A stretch of 12,531 nucleotides of DNA, taken from the NCBI GenBank assembly GCA_947258805.1, contig CAMYJV010000106.1:1-12531 (forward strand), written 5' to 3'. Below the pieces are notes generated by a model. The model was not told the origin of the DNA, did not search any database, and saw nothing but the letters and a program-made list of their open reading frames with translations. The DNA comes from an uncultured Gammaproteobacteria bacterium. Its GTDB lineage: Bacteria > Pseudomonadota > Gammaproteobacteria > GCA-2729495. This document shows, in pieces, positions 1 to 7,040 of the stretch; positions within the stretch are counted from its first letter, which is position 1; each line of letters starts with the position of its first letter. A program made the position numbers and the translations under genes.

Positions 1-213
1 TGCAGTCCAGTGCGGCCAGCCGGTGGGCGTGCCGCCCCGTGGAGTCCATTTGGGGCCCCTGACGCAACCTGCAGCTCTGCGGCAGGGACCCAGCGCCTGG
101 CGTTTCCGCCGCAAGGGGCAAAGTGTGAACCCGGTCCGGTAATCAACATAACGCAACAGGAGAATGTAATCTGCAGCCTCACAGGCTGAATTCCCGGGCA
201 TTTGGACACGCAC
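1..213. other. Left-edge region upstream of the GAF-GGDEF gene
   Basis: No recognisable gene. Plus-strand frame 1 stays open from base 1 to a TGA at 187-189 (about 62 codons, ending in residues ENVICSLTG). It could be the 3' end of a gene beginning outside the window, but third-position composition is not clearly coding and an open frame of this length is not rare in GC-rich DNA. An AGGAG at 158-162 is followed after one base by ATG-TAA (164-169), a start codon directly abutting a stop. I see no good promoter for the next gene and no terminator. Confidence 0.3.
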
Positions 214-1188
214 ATGATCAAACCGCCAATTCCCCATGACGAGACCTTGCGGCTGAAGTCGCTGCACTCTTTAAAAGTGCTGGATACGGATCCGGAAGAA
301 CGCTTCGACCGAATCACGCGGCTGGCCCGGCAAATCTTCCGCGTGCCTATCGCGCTGGTCAGCCTGGTCGACGGGGACCGTCAGTGGTTCAAGTCTCGCT
401 GCGGCCTGGATGCGTCGGAGACGCCCCGGGAAATATCGTTCTGTGGCCACGCCATCGCCGGGCAGGATGTGTTCGTCGTGCCCAATGCGTCCAGCGATCA
501 ACGCTTCTGCGACAACCCGCTGGTGCTGAACGAGCCCTCGATCCGATTCTACGCCGGCTACCCGCTGCAAGCGCCAAGTGGTTCCCGCATGGGCACGTTG
601 TGCATCATCGACCGCGAGCCGCGCGAGTTCAGTCCTGAAGACGCCGAGACCCTGAAGAGCCTCGGTCAGATGGTGGAAGCAGAGTTGTTTTCCGTGACCC
701 TGGCCACGACCGACGAACTGACCGGATTATCCAACCGGCGAGGTTTCATGATGCTGGCACGCCACGCCCTGGCCTTGTGCCATCGTCAGGGCCTGCCGGC
801 GACGCTGGCGCTTTTCGATCTCGATGGCTTCAAGCAGGTCAACGATGAGGTGGGCCACGAAGAAGGCGACCGCGTGTTGGTGGAATTCGCCCGTTGCTCA
901 GTGAAAGCCTGCCGTGAAACCGACGTGATCGGCCGGCTGGGTGGCGACGAGTTCTGCGGTTTGTTCATCGGCAGCCGTCAAGAGAACCTGGCGCCGGCCT
1001 TCGCGCGGCTGGCCGAAAATATCAAGGAGGCTAATGAGACGCGTGATCCCCGCTACGCAATCAGGTTCTCCGCCGGCGCAGCGGTTTTCGAACCCTCCGA
1101 AGAGCCGGACCTCGACGAACTGATTCGCCGCGCCGACAAATCCATGTACGCGCGCAAGCGCGAGGGCTCGAAAGCAGCGAGTCGCTAA
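214..1188 (+). CDS. GAF domain diguanylate cyclase (GGDEF)
   Basis: Predicted cytosolic enzyme making cyclic di-GMP from two GTP, with an N-terminal GAF sensor domain. From the ATG at 214 it has 324 residues and no membrane segment. The GAF region spans roughly 20-160, with the SFCGHAI and YAGYPL segments common in this GAF type. The GGDEF domain follows: DELTGLSNR at 167-175, metal-binding FDLDGF at 201-206 and an intact GGDEF active site at 243-247. RETD (234-237) lies five residues before GGDEF and matches the RxxD inhibitory I-site, so product inhibition is expected. No EAL domain is attached. A TTG at 202 is an in-frame alternative start; neither start has a convincing Shine-Dalgarno sequence. 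The ligand of the GAF domain cannot be read from sequence. It converges with the DUF2237 gene, and no phosphodiesterase is nearby, so this looks like a single regulatory gene. Confidence 0.93.
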   Translation: MIKPPIPHDETLRLKSLHSLKVLDTDPEERFDRITRLARQIFRVPIALVSLVDGDRQWFKSRCGLDASETPREISFCGHAIAGQDVFVVPNASSDQRFCDNPLVLNEPSIRFYAGYPLQAPSGSRMGTLCIIDREPREFSPEDAETLKSLGQMVEAELFSVTLATTDELTGLSNRRGFMMLARHALALCHRQGLPATLALFDLDGFKQVNDEVGHEEGDRVLVEFARCSVKACRETDVIGRLGGDEFCGLFIGSRQENLAPAFARLAENIKEANETRDPRYAIRFSAGAAVFEPSEEPDLDELIRRADKSMYARKREGSKAASR

Positions 1189-1250
1189 TCGAGCCGCTCG
1201 TTCACGGGAGCCGCGCTCTTTAGGCCTGGGCAGAGAGTCCGCCGAGCAGA

Positions 1251-1622
1251 TCAGCTCAGGTCGACGGCGAATTTCCGCAGCAGGTCCAGCGGGACGATCT
1301 CCAGCGCCCGCCGGTGCGTGCCCTGAAGTACTACGCGCGGTGCCATGTTGTTGTCGTGGGCTTCCAGCCAGCGCGAGGCGCACAGGCACCAGCGGTCCCC
1401 CGGTTGCAGGCCGGGAAAATTAAATTCCGGCATCGGCGTCGACAGATCGTTGCCACGAAACCGGGTGAACTCCAGGAACTCCTGCGTCACCTGCACACAA
1501 ACCGTATGGGAGCCGAAGTCCTGATCGCCGGTATTGCAGCAACCGTCGCGGAAGAAGCCCGTCACCGGACTATCGCTGCAGGTTTGCAGCGGCTCGCCGA
1601 GCACGTTGACCGGTTCGTCCAT
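1251..1622 (-). CDS. DUF2237 family protein
   Basis: A 123-residue protein that I recognise as the DUF2237 (COG3651) family, whose function is unknown to me. Family hallmarks are seen in order: NVLGEPLQ (6-13), TGFFRDGCC (21-29), GSHTVC (37-42), RGNDLSTPMPEF (56-67) and GDRWCLCASRW (75-85). There are several conserved cysteines and tryptophans, no signal peptide and no membrane segment, so it is probably cytosolic. Length is near-complete for the family. The ATG at 1622 has a weak AAGG about seven bases upstream. It lies downstream of the Rieske oxygenase on the same strand with a 152-base gap, so shared transcription is possible but unproven. It converges with the GGDEF gene, separated by 62 bases with no obvious terminator. 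The cysteine-rich conserved motifs could bind metal; that is a guess. Confidence 0.9.
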   Translation of the reverse strand: MDEPVNVLGEPLQTCSDSPVTGFFRDGCCNTGDQDFGSHTVCVQVTQEFLEFTRFRGNDLSTPMPEFNFPGLQPGDRWCLCASRWLEAHDNNMAPRVVLQGTHRRALEIVPLDLLRKFAVDLS

Positions 1623-1774
1623 GGATCAGCCTTGCGCACTATTGCCTGGTGACATGCTCCGCATACTAACCGCTAATCCGGGAGCTAAGAGGCAAGAGGC
1701 ATTCCACTATGGCAGCGTGAGCAGCGATCCACCGCGAGGGCGAACCGCCGCTTCTCCAGGCCTTTGCACTGCGG

Positions 1775-2998
1775 CTAGGCCGCCTGACTGTCTTTCTGGC
1801 GCGCCTTGCGGGCAGCGCGGCCATCCAGTAAGGGCACCGGTTCGAGGACCCAGTTGCCGGATGTCCGGCGCGCCGGCGACGGAATGGCAAAGGCGGTGGT
1901 CTTGCCGTTGCGTCGCTCGAATTCCTCCCAGTCGATTCGCCAGCCTTTGTCATCGAACTTGGCCAGCCACTCCCGGTAAGCCGCGATGGGCGAGTCAGAC
2001 GGCACCAGCACCTCTTTGGTGTTGGATACCGGCGTCATCCGCGGATGGAGCTCGTTCAATATCTGGATGTCCTGGCCGGCAATGACCTTGTTGCGGGCGT
2101 GAATTGGCCCGTCTTTCGCCGGATCGAGCAGGAAATTGCGCATGTTCAGGAAGAAAATGCGGGTCTTGTTGACATCCACGGGCTGTTCGAAGAAGTACTG
2201 CCGGAACATGTTCGGCGGGTCGACGATGATGTAGGTAGGCATGATATTCGGGCCATAGGTGCCACCGCCCGCTTTCACCGTACTGCGATTCGCTTTGACA
2301 TTACCCCACGGAGTTTTACCGTCTGAGCCTGCCGCCGTCTCGTGCTTGCTGTCGGGTAGCGGCGGCGCGTCGAAGGGGTGCCAGAACCAGAATCCCCATC
2401 CGTGCCGGTTTTCCTCGATATCTATCTCGTTAACCCGGTAGGTGTCACGGTTCATCCCGGAGAAGCCGTGGGTCGGGTGCACGAACTCATTGTGCGCCGG
2501 GTCGAGACCGTTCTCGATAGAACGTTCGTAGTAGTAATCCACCTCCAGGATGAGCACGGAATTGGCGCGCCACCCTTCCTGGCCGTATTCCTCCACCTCC
2601 AGCAACGGTGGACGCTCTTCTTCCGGCAAGTCACCGAGGAACGCGAAAACGATGCCGTACTTTTCTTCTACGGGGTAGGAGTCAATCTTGGCGCGCGCCG
2701 GCGGCTTGGTGCCATAGCCGATGGACGGGATGTTCTGGCAAACGCCGTCGCCGCCATACTCCCAGCCGTGGTACGGACAAACCACGCAGCCGTTCACGAT
2801 CCGAGGGGCGCTTTCCGGCCCTGACCATGCACCGCTCAGGGAGCCCCCGCGGTGCACGCAGGTATCGCTGAGCACGTGGGCCTCACCCTCGTCGTCGCGG
2901 AATACGACGAAATTCAGGCCCAGGCATTTGACCTTCTCCGGCTGGTCGGGACCCAGGTCTTCGCTGCGAATCATTGGATACCAGAAATTGATGTACAT
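1775..2998 (-). CDS. Rieske [2Fe-2S] mononuclear-iron oxygenase, catalytic subunit
   Basis: A 407-residue oxygenase of the ring-hydroxylating/O-demethylase superfamily, expected to hydroxylate or demethylate a substrate using O2 and electrons from a partner. The N-terminal Rieske domain has ligands C47, H49 (CVHRGG) and C74, H77 (CPYHGW). The catalytic domain has the iron site NGLDPAHNEFVH (163-174), giving H169 and H174, with bridging D166; D310 in the GQDIQI segment is the probable third iron ligand. All key residues are intact. Length and the opening MYINFWYPM resemble single-component alpha subunits such as the vanillate demethylase and pheophorbide-a-oxygenase-like branches; the substrate cannot be told. 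No beta subunit, ferredoxin or flavin reductase gene is in the window. The di-haem lipoprotein lies 196 bases upstream on the same strand. The ATG at 2998 has only a weak ATAGG upstream. Confidence 0.93.
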   Translation of the reverse strand: MYINFWYPMIRSEDLGPDQPEKVKCLGLNFVVFRDDEGEAHVLSDTCVHRGGSLSGAWSGPESAPRIVNGCVVCPYHGWEYGGDGVCQNIPSIGYGTKPPARAKIDSYPVEEKYGIVFAFLGDLPEEERPPLLEVEEYGQEGWRANSVLILEVDYYYERSIENGLDPAHNEFVHPTHGFSGMNRDTYRVNEIDIEENRHGWGFWFWHPFDAPPLPDSKHETAAGSDGKTPWGNVKANRSTVKAGGGTYGPNIMPTYIIVDPPNMFRQYFFEQPVDVNKTRIFFLNMRNFLLDPAKDGPIHARNKVIAGQDIQILNELHPRMTPVSNTKEVLVPSDSPIAAYREWLAKFDDKGWRIDWEEFERRNGKTTAFAIPSPARRTSGNWVLEPVPLLDGRAARKARQKDSQAA

Positions 2999-3077
2999 GA
3001 TTTTTGCCTATCTGCGTGCCCAGAGTCATGTACAGGTTTTCGGTCCTGACCGGCAATAAGGAGATGCCCGTATGAGT

Positions 3078-3096
3078 GAGCTGGCATGGCCAGCTC
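3078..3096. repeat. Small hairpins in the cytochrome-Rieske spacer
   Basis: A perfect 8-bp inverted repeat (GAGCTGGC / GCCAGCTC, loop ATG) lies in the 196-base spacer between the cytochrome stop and the Rieske start. A second 5-bp hairpin (GCCCG / CGGGC, loop of 6) is at 3132-3147. Neither is followed by a T-run in either direction, so they are not standard intrinsic terminators. They could be processing or stability hairpins in a shared minus-strand message, or chance in GC-rich DNA. Confidence 0.35.
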
Positions 3097-3194
3097 GGGA
3101 GCCCGCAATGCTGTGCCGGGCATCGCGGCGTGCCCGCCAGGACGGGCGTTTGGGATTGCGTTCGGCTGGTCTCAGGCAGGCGGGCGGTCGGAAC

Positions 3195-3923
3195 TCACCC
3201 GGCAGGACCGCCGCCAGTCAGACTGTGGCAGTTCGCGCACAGCGACAGGAACTGGCCGTACAACGCGCTCCTCGACTCGCCGGCGGGCGCGCGGCTGCCG
3301 TCGTTGCCCACTTCCCGGATTCGTTGCACCAGGTCGTCGACCCGGGTTTCCTCGTCGGGCTCTGCGGTGATTTGCGCGCTGGTCAGCGTCACCTCGGACA
3401 GCATCTCCGTGCCCCACTCCCAGGCCTGGTCCGACGGACCGATCAGGCCGTCCCACATGCGGTCTGCGGCCCACAGGTGCCGCTGCATCTGGGTGGTTAC
3501 ATTCTGCACATCTGCCGGCGGGCGCTGGTCAAAGCCGAAGGCCACGGCGAAGCCGGTGGCCTGGTGACAGTCACCGCAACTGCGCGCCATTTCGCTCACG
3601 GCGGCGGCGACGGTTTCCAGGTCTTTGGCCGACGCCGCGAGCCTCGCCTGCACGCGCATCTCGTTTACATAGGGCGCCCACGCATCGGGCATGCCGCGCG
3701 GCTGTTCGTGTTCTGCCAGCCACTTGGCAGGCTCGCGAGTTGCTTCCAGGTCTCCGGCAATCACCGCTGATTTGACTGCGCTGATCTGATCCAGGTGTCC
3801 GTGCATGTGCTCTGCAAAGCCTGCCGACTCCGCCTTGCCTTCGTCTTCCGCCGAAGCACACGCGGAAAGGCCAATCACAGTGGCCAGCAGCACCAATGTG
3901 GTTGCCAGTTGGGAGAATCTCAT
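3195..3923 (-). CDS. Tandem-domain di-haem c-type cytochrome lipoprotein
   Basis: A 242-residue predicted lipoprotein carrying two covalent haem c sites, probably periplasmic and membrane-tethered, moving electrons. A lipoprotein signal peptide (residues 1-21) ends in lipobox LSAC with lipid-modified C22. Haem motifs are CGDCH (116-120) and CANCH (229-233). The protein appears internally duplicated: MHGHL (40-44) pairs with MQRHL (146-150), with further aligned positions to about 71 and 177, and each copy ends in a CxxCH, 113 residues apart. That architecture, a mostly helical block with the haem motif at its C-terminus, resembles the cytochrome c' four-helix type, here in tandem; the fold is inference. 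The ATG at 3923 is chosen because GAGGA sits about seven bases upstream and it opens the signal peptide; an upstream in-frame start at 3983 would bury the signal. It precedes the Rieske oxygenase on the same strand. Confidence 0.88.
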   Translation of the reverse strand: MRFSQLATTLVLLATVIGLSACASAEDEGKAESAGFAEHMHGHLDQISAVKSAVIAGDLEATREPAKWLAEHEQPRGMPDAWAPYVNEMRVQARLAASAKDLETVAAAVSEMARSCGDCHQATGFAVAFGFDQRPPADVQNVTTQMQRHLWAADRMWDGLIGPSDQAWEWGTEMLSEVTLTSAQITAEPDEETRVDDLVQRIREVGNDGSRAPAGESRSALYGQFLSLCANCHSLTGGGPAG

Positions 3924-3953
3924 GAGCGTTCCTCGAGCCTGTCGCCGGCAGAA

Positions 3954-3983
3954 ATAGTGCATCGTGGGCACTACGTGGGTCAA
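3954..3983 (-). promoter_or_regulatory. Possible sigma-70 promoter for the cytochrome gene
   Basis: On the minus strand TTGACC (3978-3983, five of six to TTGACA) is followed after 18 bases by CACTAT (3954-3959, three of six to TATAAT). This would start transcription about 24 bases before the cytochrome ATG, leaving room for its ribosome binding site. The -10 match is poor, so this is a candidate only. Confidence 0.35.
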
Positions 3984-4042
3984 TTACGATACGGAGTTGC
4001 CACAGCCAGTGATGCCGGTAGCTGCTCTGCCGGCCTGTCGAG

Positions 4043-5263
4043 TCAGCGCAGATTGGCTGCCAGGTAGCGAGCGATCTCGATATAGCCGTACTCCGACGGG
4101 TGGCAGATATTGTCGTCCGCCTTGTTCTCCAGGTTGTAACGCGACCAATCCACGTCGGCCTCAGCTAAGTCCAGTGCCAACAGGTTGGCGGGCAGGCGCG
4201 ATCGCTCGGTGTTCAGCAGAGCCTGCACGCTTTCCACATCCAGCCTATTGCGTGGCATGAACAGCACAATGCCGCGCAGCCCTCGACTTTCGGCGAGTTT
4301 GGAAAACCGGTCAAGAAGACCGAACAGATTCTCCTGGATCGCGGGGGACGCAAAGGTCATGGCGTACTCTGGCCTGCCGGTCTTGCGCAGGGATTTCTGC
4401 ACCTTGCGCAGCATGAAATAGTGACCGCTGACGGCTTTGAACAGCGCGAGGCTGTAAGGAAAGCGGTGTTGCGGCTTGGCCCAGAAGTCGGTGTCAAAGG
4501 CCTGGGTCATCTGGCGGCGCAACGATTTTTCGCTGCTCAGCGCGTCTGTCCCCGGGTACGGCTGCAGGCTGCCATCACGCATATACGGCGTGAACGCCAG
4601 CACGTCCGTCTTGTCGTACAGCACCGGCCGGTACGAATTCACCATGCGGTGGACATTCTCGTACATGATGCCGAGCACCACCGTATGCACTTTGGGGTAT
4701 TCGTCGATGTGTCGTTCCAGTCGCAGCAGAGCCTGCACGGGCCCGTAGCCGCCGACACCCAGATTGGCCACGGGTTGGGCCAGTAGCTCGGCGAGCACGG
4801 CCGGAAACGCGGCCGGATCCGGCGCTTCGCTGCCAAAGGCGTAGGAATCGCCGGCGACCACCACCGTGGCATCAGCCGGTTCGTAACCCGGGTAGTTGCG
4901 CGCGCCGTCTGCCGCCACCTGGTAGAGAATCTCCTGCCCGACGCAATCCGCTTCAATGAACTCCGATGACGGGATGGGTTCCCAGCCAAGCACGGGATCT
5001 ACATTCTGCTTGCCCGTCATCTGCCGTTCGGCCAGTCGCGCGAATGCCCTGTCGCGGTGGTCGAAGAGATCATCTGCCAGGAAGCCTGCGGCGAAGGCCA
5101 GGGCCTCGAGCAGCACCACCAGCATCACGAGGATCACGGTCCAGTAAGCGGCGATTCGCGCGCCGCCGTGTTGTCGGTCCTGTGGTATCGCCATCGCCCG
5201 CCCCAGCGTCAAGACGCCGGGGATTCTATCAATGAACGACTTATGGACGTGATTGCGCGCCAC
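4043..5263 (-). CDS. Membrane-anchored SGNH/GDSL-type hydrolase
   Basis: Predicted esterase or deacetylase of the SGNH superfamily, anchored by one transmembrane helix (about residues 39-61) with the catalytic domain most likely periplasmic. Block I is AGDSYAFG (137-144) with nucleophile S140; a glycine turn GVGGYG (169-174) follows block II style; N203 in MYENVH is a candidate for the block III Asn. The C-terminal block is DDNICHPSEYGY (383-394) with H388. The usual Asp three residues before His is Asn385 here, while D384 is four before, so the triad is atypical. Families of this kind act on acylated polysaccharides or lipids, but the substrate is unknown. The GTG start at 5263 has GGAG about ten bases upstream; an ATG at 5194 (residue 24) just before the anchor is a credible alternative. 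It is divergent from the TylF-like gene across 58 bases, so promoters for both must lie in or near that gap. Confidence 0.82.
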   Translation of the reverse strand: MARNHVHKSFIDRIPGVLTLGRAMAIPQDRQHGGARIAAYWTVILVMLVVLLEALAFAAGFLADDLFDHRDRAFARLAERQMTGKQNVDPVLGWEPIPSSEFIEADCVGQEILYQVAADGARNYPGYEPADATVVVAGDSYAFGSEAPDPAAFPAVLAELLAQPVANLGVGGYGPVQALLRLERHIDEYPKVHTVVLGIMYENVHRMVNSYRPVLYDKTDVLAFTPYMRDGSLQPYPGTDALSSEKSLRRQMTQAFDTDFWAKPQHRFPYSLALFKAVSGHYFMLRKVQKSLRKTGRPEYAMTFASPAIQENLFGLLDRFSKLAESRGLRGIVLFMPRNRLDVESVQALLNTERSRLPANLLALDLAEADVDWSRYNLENKADDNICHPSEYGYIEIARYLAANLR

Positions 5264-5321
5264 TCAGGCGCGGCTCCGGAATATGGATCCGCTATCCGTT
5301 TGTGCGTAGAGTCGCGGGTCT

Positions 5322-6098
5322 ATGGCAAATCTGGTCAAAACCCTGGCCCGAGGGCTCATCAGTCGTGATCCGATGGAGCGCTTTCGCCTGCTGCGGAAAA
5401 TGGCGCGCCGGCTAACGCCCGAGTACCGTCTGAAGTGGCCACAAATGGCCTGGTGGCGCGACGCAGATTTCAACGGCGTGATCGAGCGCTTCGGCGAGCA
5501 GGGTGGTCTCAACGCAGATCGACGCTGGATGATCCAACAGCTGGCCCGCTTGATTGCCGACGTGGATGGCGATACGGCGGAGTGCGGCGCATGGCAGGGC
5601 ATGGGCTCCTACCTGATCGCCCGCGTCAACCGGGCCGGAGACAGACGACGACGACATTTTGTATTCGATTCCTTCGAAGGTTTGTCCGAGCCGGACGAGT
5701 TCGATGGCGGCTACTGGACCGGCGGCGACCTGGCTGAGAGCGAAGACACCTGCCGCCGGAACCTCGCGGAGTTCGGCGATGATGTACGCATCTATAAAGG
5801 CTGGATTCCTGACTGTTTCCAGCACTTAAGCGATGAACGTTTCGCGTTTCTGCACATCGACGTAGACTTGTATCAGCCCACGCGGGATAGCCTGGAGTTC
5901 TTCTACCCGCGGCTCAATCCGGGTGCCGTAGTCCTTTGCGATGACTACGGGTTTACGACCTGCCCGGGTGCAACGCGTGCGCTGGACGAGTTCCTCGAGG
6001 ACAAGCCTGAAAAGGCGATTCCCTTGTCGGCGGGGGCAGGCTTTTTCATCCACGGCACTCGCACGACACCACCTTTGGCTGCGTTGCCACTATCCTGA
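5322..6098 (+). CDS. TylF/MycF-type SAM-dependent O-methyltransferase
   Basis: A 258-residue class I methyltransferase of the TylF/MycF (macrocin O-methyltransferase) type, a family that methylates sugar hydroxyls in macrolides and also occurs in glycan clusters. Visible motifs: SAM-binding AECGAWQGMGS (86-96), FDSFEGLSEP (115-124), HIDVDLY (178-184) and LCDDYGF (205-211) followed by GATRALDEF (216-224). The acidic residues D180, D182, D207 and D208 fit the metal-dependent active site. No signal peptide, so it is cytosolic. ATG at 5322 is used; only a weak TAGAG lies upstream. It is followed after 28 bases by a second methyltransferase-like gene, and the two are very likely co-transcribed. 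The acceptor cannot be read from the sequence; a sugar or sugar-containing lipid is the reasonable guess from the family. Confidence 0.87.
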   Translation: MANLVKTLARGLISRDPMERFRLLRKMARRLTPEYRLKWPQMAWWRDADFNGVIERFGEQGGLNADRRWMIQQLARLIADVDGDTAECGAWQGMGSYLIARVNRAGDRRRRHFVFDSFEGLSEPDEFDGGYWTGGDLAESEDTCRRNLAEFGDDVRIYKGWIPDCFQHLSDERFAFLHIDVDLYQPTRDSLEFFYPRLNPGAVVLCDDYGFTTCPGATRALDEFLEDKPEKAIPLSAGAGFFIHGTRTTPPLAALPLS

Positions 6099-6126
6099 AT
6101 GGGTTCCTGACGACGCGGCGCGCGAC

Positions 6127-7014
6127 ATGGGTATCAACACGAGTATTGCAACATTGCTCTCCCGGGCCCGGAAGCAGGGCACCAGCTTTCACAACACGCT
6201 GACCATTGGCCGGCAGTCAATGGCCGTTCCGGTGGATGATCTGGCCCGCCTCGCGGCGAAGTTCGGCCTCGATGATGCGAATCCTGATGCCGTCGCGGAG
6301 GCTGAATGGGCTGACGACTTCTTGCAACAGTGCCTGGGTGCCGACACCGTGACATCCATGGATTATTCCGACTATCAGTCTGCGAGCCTCGTTCACGACC
6401 TGAATCAGCCGGTTCCAGCCGAATGGCGGGAGCGCTTCGATGCCGTGATCGATGGTGGCACTATCGAGCACATTTTCGACATCAGGCAGACGCTCGCAAA
6501 TTACATGACCATGGTGAAGGTGGGCGGCAGTCTGTTCGTGGCGGCGCCGGCAAATAATCTGTGTGGGCACGGGTTCTATCAGTTCAGCCCGGAGTTTTTC
6601 TACCGGGTTTTTAGTTCGGAGAATGGTTTCCGTGTCCGGGACATGGTCCTGATCGAGAGCCCGCTGCTGAGTGTCGAGGCCAGTCGTCACCAGCGTTTCT
6701 TTCGCGTCCAGGATCCCGAAGTCTTGCAGAAGCGGGTGCAGATTCTGAGTCGCAAGCCGGTGATGCTGTGGGCTCACGCTGAACGGATATCGAGCGTGCC
6801 GCTATTTGCGACGAGCCCGTACCAGAGCGATTTCAAAGCCCAGTGGCGGGCGGCCGCCGCGAGTCATGATAGTGATGGGCCAACGGGCGAGGCGGACGGA
6901 CGGCGGGGCGGTTTCCGGTACCTGAGTCGGTGGAAAGAAGCTCAAAAACGCTTTCGCCAATGGCGCAAGCACGGTTTGCGCCGGGGTAAGTTCGTTTCAC
7001 CGTTCGACCCCTGA
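6127..7014 (+). CDS. Methyltransferase-like protein without a clear SAM glycine loop
   Basis: A 295-residue protein with a Rossmann methyltransferase core that is partly degenerate. FDAVIDGGTIEHIFD (104-118) and the following GGSLFVAAP (133-141) look like the strand-4 and strand-5 segments of class I methyltransferases, and VTSMDYSDY (75-83) could be strand 2 with its ribose-binding acid. Where the DxGxGxG loop should be, the sequence reads NTLTIGRQSM (23-32), so SAM binding is doubtful or uses another geometry. The C-terminus is Arg/Lys-rich (264-288). The first ATG giving a sensible N-terminus is at 6127; an upstream extension to 5941 would overlap the TylF-like gene and reads as shadow sequence. 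There is no Shine-Dalgarno, so coupling to the gene 28 bases upstream is likely. It may be an accessory partner of the TylF-like enzyme; that is inference. Confidence 0.8.
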   Translation: MGINTSIATLLSRARKQGTSFHNTLTIGRQSMAVPVDDLARLAAKFGLDDANPDAVAEAEWADDFLQQCLGADTVTSMDYSDYQSASLVHDLNQPVPAEWRERFDAVIDGGTIEHIFDIRQTLANYMTMVKVGGSLFVAAPANNLCGHGFYQFSPEFFYRVFSSENGFRVRDMVLIESPLLSVEASRHQRFFRVQDPEVLQKRVQILSRKPVMLWAHAERISSVPLFATSPYQSDFKAQWRAAAASHDSDGPTGEADGRRGGFRYLSRWKEAQKRFRQWRKHGLRRGKFVSPFDP

Positions 7015-7040
7015 AGCCGCAAGCAGCCACGCCGGCCTGC

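Noticed and set aside
898..1389. Minus-strand open frame spanning the cyclase 3' end and part of the DUF2237 gene
   Set aside because: It overlaps two recognised genes and has no motif of its own.
1771..1783. Short hairpin GCGGC-TAG-GCCGC at the Rieske stop codon as a terminator
   Set aside because: Only 5 bp, it overlaps the stop codon itself and has no T-run.
3924..3983. Twenty-residue N-terminal extension of the cytochrome lipoprotein
   Set aside because: It would bury the signal peptide; ATG 3923 has GAGGA at good spacing, and the extension overlaps the candidate promoter.
5941..6126. N-terminal extension of the second plus-strand methyltransferase-like protein overlapping the TylF-like gene by 158 bases
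   Set aside because: The extension reads as Arg/Ser-rich shadow sequence of the TylF-like gene and lacks a ribosome binding site; ATG 6127 gives a sensible N-terminus just after the previous stop.
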